From Hydractinia symbiolongicarpus (Eukaryota > Cnidaria > Hydrozoa > Anthoathecata > Hydractiniidae), in the NCBI RefSeq assembly GCF_029227915.1, contig NC_079880.1:16326001-16390000 (forward strand): a DNA stretch of 64,000 bases, read 5' to 3'. The position numbers were made by a program, and so were the translations under genes. Below are positions 58,931 through 64,000 of the stretch, one piece after another. Under the pieces are notes generated by a model. It did not search any database, had not been told where the DNA came from, and was given only the letters and a program-made list of their open reading frames with translations. Each line of letters begins with the position of its first letter. Within the stretch, counting starts at the first letter, position 1.

Positions 58931-61281
58931 TATTCCTGGTTCCATGGCTTCAGAACGCCGTAATCCACATGCACACGCCATGAAAAGGCTATAATACGGC
59001 CCCTGGACGCCTAATAAAGGCCTTACACGTAAATCACGTGGTTCCACGCGTCCAAGCTTGTTACCATTGGTCTAGTTCTTCCACTCTCAATACACTAAGC
59101 CGTCCTAAGTTGTTTTTCCTGGTTCCATGGCTTTAAAACGCCGTAAACCACATGCACACGCCATGAAAAGGCTATAATACGGCCTTTTAACGCCTATTAA
59201 ATGCCTTACACGTAAACGTGTGGTTTCGCTATAATAAGGCTATAATACGGCCGTTTGACGCCTATTAAATGCCATACACGTACATCGCTTCGTTCTGCGT
59301 CACTGCACAGGTTACCATTGGTCTAGTCCTTCCACTGTCAATGCACTACGACGTCCTAAGTTGTTTTCTCTGGCTCCATAGCTTTGGAACGCCGTCAACT
59401 ACGTGCACACGCCATTGAAAAGCAATAATACTGCCTTTTGCCGCCTAATAAAGTCCTTACACGTAAATCACGTTGGCTTGCGTGCCTGCGCTGGTTACCA
59501 TTGGTCTAGTCCTTCCACTGTCAATGCACTACGACGTCCTAAGTTATTTTCTCTGGCTCCATGGCCTTGGAACGCCGTCAATTACATGCACACACGTCTA
59601 TAACTAGCAATATGGCATTTTGCCGCCTAATAAAAGCCTTACACGTAAGTTTGACGGTTCCACGCGTCCATACCGGTTACCATTGGTCTAGTCCTTCCAT
59701 TCTCAATGGACTTAAAGTTATTTTCTCCAGCGACAAGGCTGTACAACGCAGTCAACTACGTGCACATGCGTCTAAAAGCTGCAATACGGCCTATTGCCGC
59801 CCATTAAATGCCTTACACGTAATCGTGAGGTTTCGCGTGCCTGCGCAGGTTACCATTGGTCTAGTCCTTCCACCCTCAATACACTAGAACGTCCTAAGTT
59901 GTTATTCCTGGTTCCATGGCTTCAGAACGCCGTAATCCACATGCACACGCCATGAAAAGGCTATAATACGGCCATTTGCCGCCTATTAAAGGCCTTACAC
60001 GTAAATCGTGTGGTTCTGCGTGACTGCGCAGGTTACTATTGGTCTAGTTCTTTCACTCTCAATGCACTAGGACGTCCTAAGTTGTTTTCCCTGGCACCAT
60101 GACTTTACAACGCCGTAAATCACATGCACACGCCATGAAAAGGCTATAATACGTCCTTTTGACGCCTATCAAAGGCCTTACACTTAAATTACGTGGTTCC
60201 ACGCGTCCAAGCTCGCTCTCATTGGACTATTCCTTCCATTCTCAATGGACTAGAACGTCCCAAGTTGTTTTCCCTGGTTCCATGGCTTTAGAACGCCGTA
60301 AACCACATGCACACGCCATAAAAAGGCTTTAATGCGTCCTTTTGCGGCCTATTAAAGGCCTTACACATAAATCACGTGGTTCCACGCGTCCATGACGGTT
60401 ACGATTGGTCTAGTCCTTCCATTCTCAATGGACTAGAACGTCCTAAGTTGTTTTCCTCAGCGCCAAGGCTGTACAACGCAGTCAACTACGTGCACATGCG
60501 TCTAAAAGCTGCAATACGGCCTATTGCCGCCCATTAAATGCCTTACATGTAATCGTGTGGTTTCGCGTGCCTGCGCAGGTTACTATTGGTCTAGTTCTTC
60601 CACTCTTAATACACTACGACGTCCTAAGTTGTTTTCTCTGGCTCCATAGCTTTACAACGCCGTAAACCACATGCACACGCCAAAAAAGGCTATAATACCG
60701 CCTTTTGCCGCCTAATAAAGTCCTTACACGTAAATCACGTTGGTCTGCGTGCCTGCGCAGGTTGCCATTGGTCTAGTTCTTCCACTCTCAATACACGAGA
60801 GCGTCCTAAGTTGTTATTCCTGGTTCCATGGCTTTAGAAAGCCGTAATCCACATGCACACGCCATGAAAAGGCTATAATACGGCCTTTTGACGCCTACTA
60901 AATGCCTTACACGTATATCGCGTGGTTCCGCGTGCCTGCGCAGGTTACCATTGGTCTAGTCCTTCCACTCTCAATACACTAGAACGTCCTAAGTTGTTAA
61001 TCCTGGTTCCATGGCTTTACAACGCCGTAAACCACATGCACACGCCATGAAAAAGGCTATAATACGGCCTTTTGACGCCTATTAAATGCCTTACACGTAA
61101 ATCACGGGGTTCCACGCGTCCAAGCTTGTTACCATTGGTCTAGTTCTTCCACTCTCAAAACACTACACCTAAGTTATTTTCCCTGGTTCCATGGTTTTAC
61201 AACGCCGTAAACCACATGCACACGTCATGAAAAGGCTATAACACGGTCTTTTGACGCCTATTAAATGCCTTACACGTAAAT
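58911..61281 (+). repeat. 2.37 kb block copy of 46694-49064
   Basis: Offset 12217 bp throughout: acggccattt at 47751 and 59968, type E at 47186 and 59403, type C at 47344 and 59561, and 'tccactctcaaaacac' at 48931 and 61148. It contains one 251 bp composite unit (59061-59311). About 13 monomers match; both flanks differ, so this is a block copy rather than a simple tandem repeat. From about 59.9 kb it also matches 51.2 kb onwards at an offset of 8635. Confidence 0.85.
59061..59311 (+). repeat. 251 bp composite monomer
   Basis: Same composite structure, 251 bp. The junction reads 'ggtttcgctataataagg', and downstream it has the private change 'catcgcttcgttctgc'. Confidence 0.85.
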
Positions 61282-64000
61282 CGTGTGGTTCTGCGTGACT
61301 GCGCAGGTTACTATTGGTCTAGTTCTTCCACTCTCAATGCACTAGGACGTCCTAAGTTGTTTTCCCTGGTTCCATGGCTTTACAACGCCGTAAACCACAT
61401 GCAAACTCCATGAAAAGGCTATAATACGGCCTTTTGACGCCTATTAAATGCCTTACACGTAATCGTGTGGTTTTGCGTGCCTGCGCAGGTTACCATTGGT
61501 CTAGTCCTTCCACCCTCAATACACTAGAACGTCCTAAGTTGTTATTCCTGGTTCCATGGCTTCAGAACGCCGTAATCCACATGCACACGCCATGAAAAGG
61601 CTATAATACGGCCATTTGCCGCCTATTAAAGGCCTTACACGTAAATCGTGTGGTTCTGCGTGACTGCGCAGGTTACTATTGGTCTAGTTCTTCCACTCTC
61701 AATGCACTAGGACGTCCTAAGTTGTTTTCCCTGGCACCATGACTTTACAACGCCGTAAATCACATGCACACGCCATGAAAAGGCTATAATACGTCCTTTT
61801 GACGCCTATCAAAGGCCTTACACTTAAATTACGTGGTTCCACGCGTCCAAGCTTGTTACCATTGGTCTAGTTCTTCCACTCTCATTACACTACGCCGTCC
61901 TAAGTTATTTTCCCTGGTTCCATGGCTTTACAACGCCGTAAACCACATGCACACGCCATGAAAAGGCTATAATACGGTCTTTTGACGCCTATTAAATGCC
62001 TTACACGTAAATCACGTTGGTCTGCGTGCCTGCGCAGGTTACCATTGGTCTAGTCTTTCCGCTCTCAATACACTAGAACGTCCTAAGTTGTTATTCCTGG
62101 TTCCATGGCTTCAGAACGCCGTAATCCACATCCACACGCCATGAAAAGGCTATAATACGGCCCCTGGACGCCTAATAAAGGCCTTACACGTAAATCACGT
62201 GGTTCCACGCGTCCAAGCTTGTTACCATTGGTCTAGTTCTTCCACTCTCAATAAACTACGCCGTCCTAAGTTGTTTTTCCTGGTTCCATGGCTTTACAAC
62301 GCCGTAAACCACATGCACACGCCATGAAAAAGGCTATAATACGGCCTTTTGACGCCTATTAAATGCCTTACACGTAAATCACTGGGTTCCACGCGTCCAA
62401 GCTTGTTACCATTGGTCTAGTTCTTCCGCTCTCAAAACACTACACCTAAGTTATTTTCCCTGGTTCCATGGTTTTACAACGCCGTAAACCACATGCACAC
62501 GTCATGAAAAGGCTATAACACGGTCTTTTGACGCCTATTAAATGCCTTACACGTAAATCACGTTGGTCTGCGTGCCTGCGCAGGTTACCATTGGTCTAGT
62601 CTTTCCGCTCTCAATACACGAGAGCATCCAAAGTTGTTATTCCTGGTTCCATGGCTTTAGAAAGCCGTAATCCACATGCACACCCCATGAAAAGGCTATA
62701 ATACGGACTTTTGATGCCTATTAAATGCCTTACACGTAAATCGCGTGGTTCCGCGTGCCTGCGTAGGTTACCATTGGTCTACTCCTTCCACTCTCAATAC
62801 ACTGCGCCGTCCTAAGTTGTTTTTCCTGGTTCCATGGCTTTACAACGCCGTAAACCACATGCAAACTCCATGAAAAGGCTATAATACGGCCTTTTGACGC
62901 CTATTAAATGCCTTACACGTAATCGTGTGGTTTCGCGTGCCTGCGCAGGTTACCATTGGTCTAGTCCTTCCACTCACAATACACTAGAACGTCCTAAGTT
63001 GTTATTCCTGGTTCCATGGCTTTAGAAAGCCGTAATCCACATGCACACGCCATGAAAAGGCTATAATACGGCCTTTTGACGCCTAATAAAGGCCTTACAG
63101 GTAAATCACGTGGTTCCACGCGTCCAAGCTTGTTACCATTGGTCTAGTTCTTCCACTCTCATTACACTACGCCGTCCTAAGTTATTTTCCCTGGTTCCAT
63201 GGCTTTACAACGCCGTAAACCACATGCACACGCCATGAAAAGGCTATAATACGGTCTTTTGACGCCTATTAAATGCCTTACACGTAAATCACGTTGGTCT
63301 GCGTGCCTGCGCAGGTTACCATTGGTCTAGTCTTTCCGCTCTCAATACACTAGAACGTCCTAAGTTGTTATTCCTGGTTCCATGGCTTCAGAACGCCGTA
63401 ATCCACATCCACACGCCATGAAAAGGCTATAATACGGCCCCTGGACGCCTAATAAAGGCCTTACACGTAAATCACGTGGTTCCACGCGTCCAAGCTTGTT
63501 ACCATTGGTCTAGTTCTTCCACTCTCAATAAACTACGCCGTCCTAAGTTGTTTTTCCTGGTTCCATGGCTTTACAACGCCGTAAACCACATGCACACGCC
63601 ATGAAAAGGCTATAATACGGCCTTTCAACGTCTATTAAATGCCTTACACGTAAATCGCGGGGTTCCACGCGTCCAAGCTTGTTACCATTGGTCTAGTTCT
63701 TCCACTCTCAATACACTACGCCGTCCTAAGTTGTTTTCCCTGGTTCCACGCCTTTACAACGCCGTAAACCACATGCACACGCGTCTAAAGGCTGCAATAC
63801 GGCCTTTTGCCGCCCATTAAATGCCTTACACGTAATCGTGTGGTTTCGCGTGCCTGCGCAGGTTACCATTGGTCTAGTCCTTCCACTCTCAATACACTAG
63901 AACGTCCTAAGTTGTTATTCCTGGTTCCATGGCTTCAGAACGCCGTAATCCACATGCACACGCCATGAAAAGGCTATAATACGGCCCCTGGACGCCTAAT
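61282..64000 (+). repeat. Right-end block matching 52.6-55.4 kb
   Basis: From 61850 to the window end the sequence follows 53215-55365 at an offset of 8635 bp (for example the units starting at 53221 and 61856, and 'cttccgctctcaaaacac' at 53788 and 62423). Between about 61281 and 61850 the match is interrupted by three monomers of a different type while the offset is unchanged. The last base lies inside a 'cccctggacgcctaat' A-type unit, so the array continues beyond the window. Confidence 0.83.

Larger units (their letters stand above)
1..64000 (+). repeat. Satellite DNA array of ~182 bp monomers, head to tail
   Basis: The block 'ttaccattggtctag' and its close variants recur about every 182 bp from one end of the window to the other (for example 6, 188, 368, 551, 729, 912, 1094, 1277), always in the same orientation, giving roughly 350 monomers. 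The conserved order within a unit is ttaccattgg, tctagtccttcc, ctctcaatacact, cgtcctaagttgtt, ggttccatgg, acgccgtaa, cacatgcacacgcc, ggctataatacgg, cgcctattaaa, ccttacacgtaa. No inverted unit and no inserted foreign sequence was seen. Multi-kb satellite arrays of nucleosome-scale units are typical of centromeric or heterochromatic eukaryotic DNA; that placement is inferred. The family is not one I recognise. The array is incomplete at both window edges. Confidence 0.98.

Noticed and set aside
1-64000. CENP-B box
   Set aside because: I looked for the core pattern NTTCGNNNNANNCGGGN on both strands of the common monomers. The nearest stretch, 'ggtttcgcgtgcctgcg', fails at the required A and CGGG positions.
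1-64000. CRISPR array
   Set aside because: There is no alternation of short identical repeats with unique spacers; the whole 182 bp unit is repetitive.
1-64000. Retrotransposon or DNA transposon insertion
   Set aside because: Reading through the window I found no long terminal repeats, terminal inverted repeats, target site duplications or protein domains; every stretch can be assigned to a monomer type.

Overview
The whole 64 kb window is one uninterrupted satellite DNA array. A unit of about 182 bp is repeated head to tail in a single orientation, roughly 350 copies, and the array enters at base 1 and leaves at base 64000. I see no protein-coding gene, RNA gene, transposon, CRISPR array, microsatellite block or unique sequence. 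This points to a eukaryotic nuclear genome, at a centromeric, pericentromeric or other heterochromatic locus. I do not recognise the monomer and cannot name the species. By hand count a type B monomer is about 46% G+C, has 11 CpG (near or slightly above expectation), and is C-rich on the given strand. CpG is therefore not depleted, which argues against long-methylated, decayed DNA.

Monomers fall into recognisable types. Type A ('tagaaagccgtaatcc', usually following the palindrome CCTGCGCAGG) and type B ('tacaacgccgtaaacc', usually following an AAGCTT) tend to alternate as a ~365 bp dimer (for example 729-1093). Type C ('ataaccagcaatatgg') and type D ('gacaaggctgtacaacg', 'gtgcacatgcgtc') often follow each other. 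Type E ('ccattgaaaagcaataatac') is limited to the middle and right parts. Dozens of diagnostic variants are shared between distant copies and reveal a layered duplication history.

Layout. 1-1300 is the tail of a higher-order repeat (HOR) copy. 1301-24290 holds five full copies and one partial copy of a long HOR, spaced 4185, 4375, 4911, 3827 and 3645 bp, that is 20 to 27 monomers; copies differ by whole-monomer gains and losses. 24290-28640 is a mixed, less regular zone. 28640-31364 is a local expansion (spacings 732 and 1094 bp). 33771-36150 is a tetramer-like ~731 bp HOR. About 35643-49320 is a near-identical tandem duplication of a ~6.84 kb block. 49320-64000 is a mosaic of block copies: 3582 bp spacing, a 1277 bp tandem pair, a 912 bp tandem pair, a segment matching 26.3-27.6 kb (31375 bp away), and blocks repeating earlier sequence at 12217 and 8635 bp.

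There is no gene network to describe. The biology here is array evolution: in-register unequal exchange, block amplification and conversion-like patches, plus short dyad symmetries inside the monomer that could matter for chromatin. Short open reading frames occur only because some monomer combinations lack stops; nothing supports translation. All identity statements come from reading by eye, not from computed alignments.
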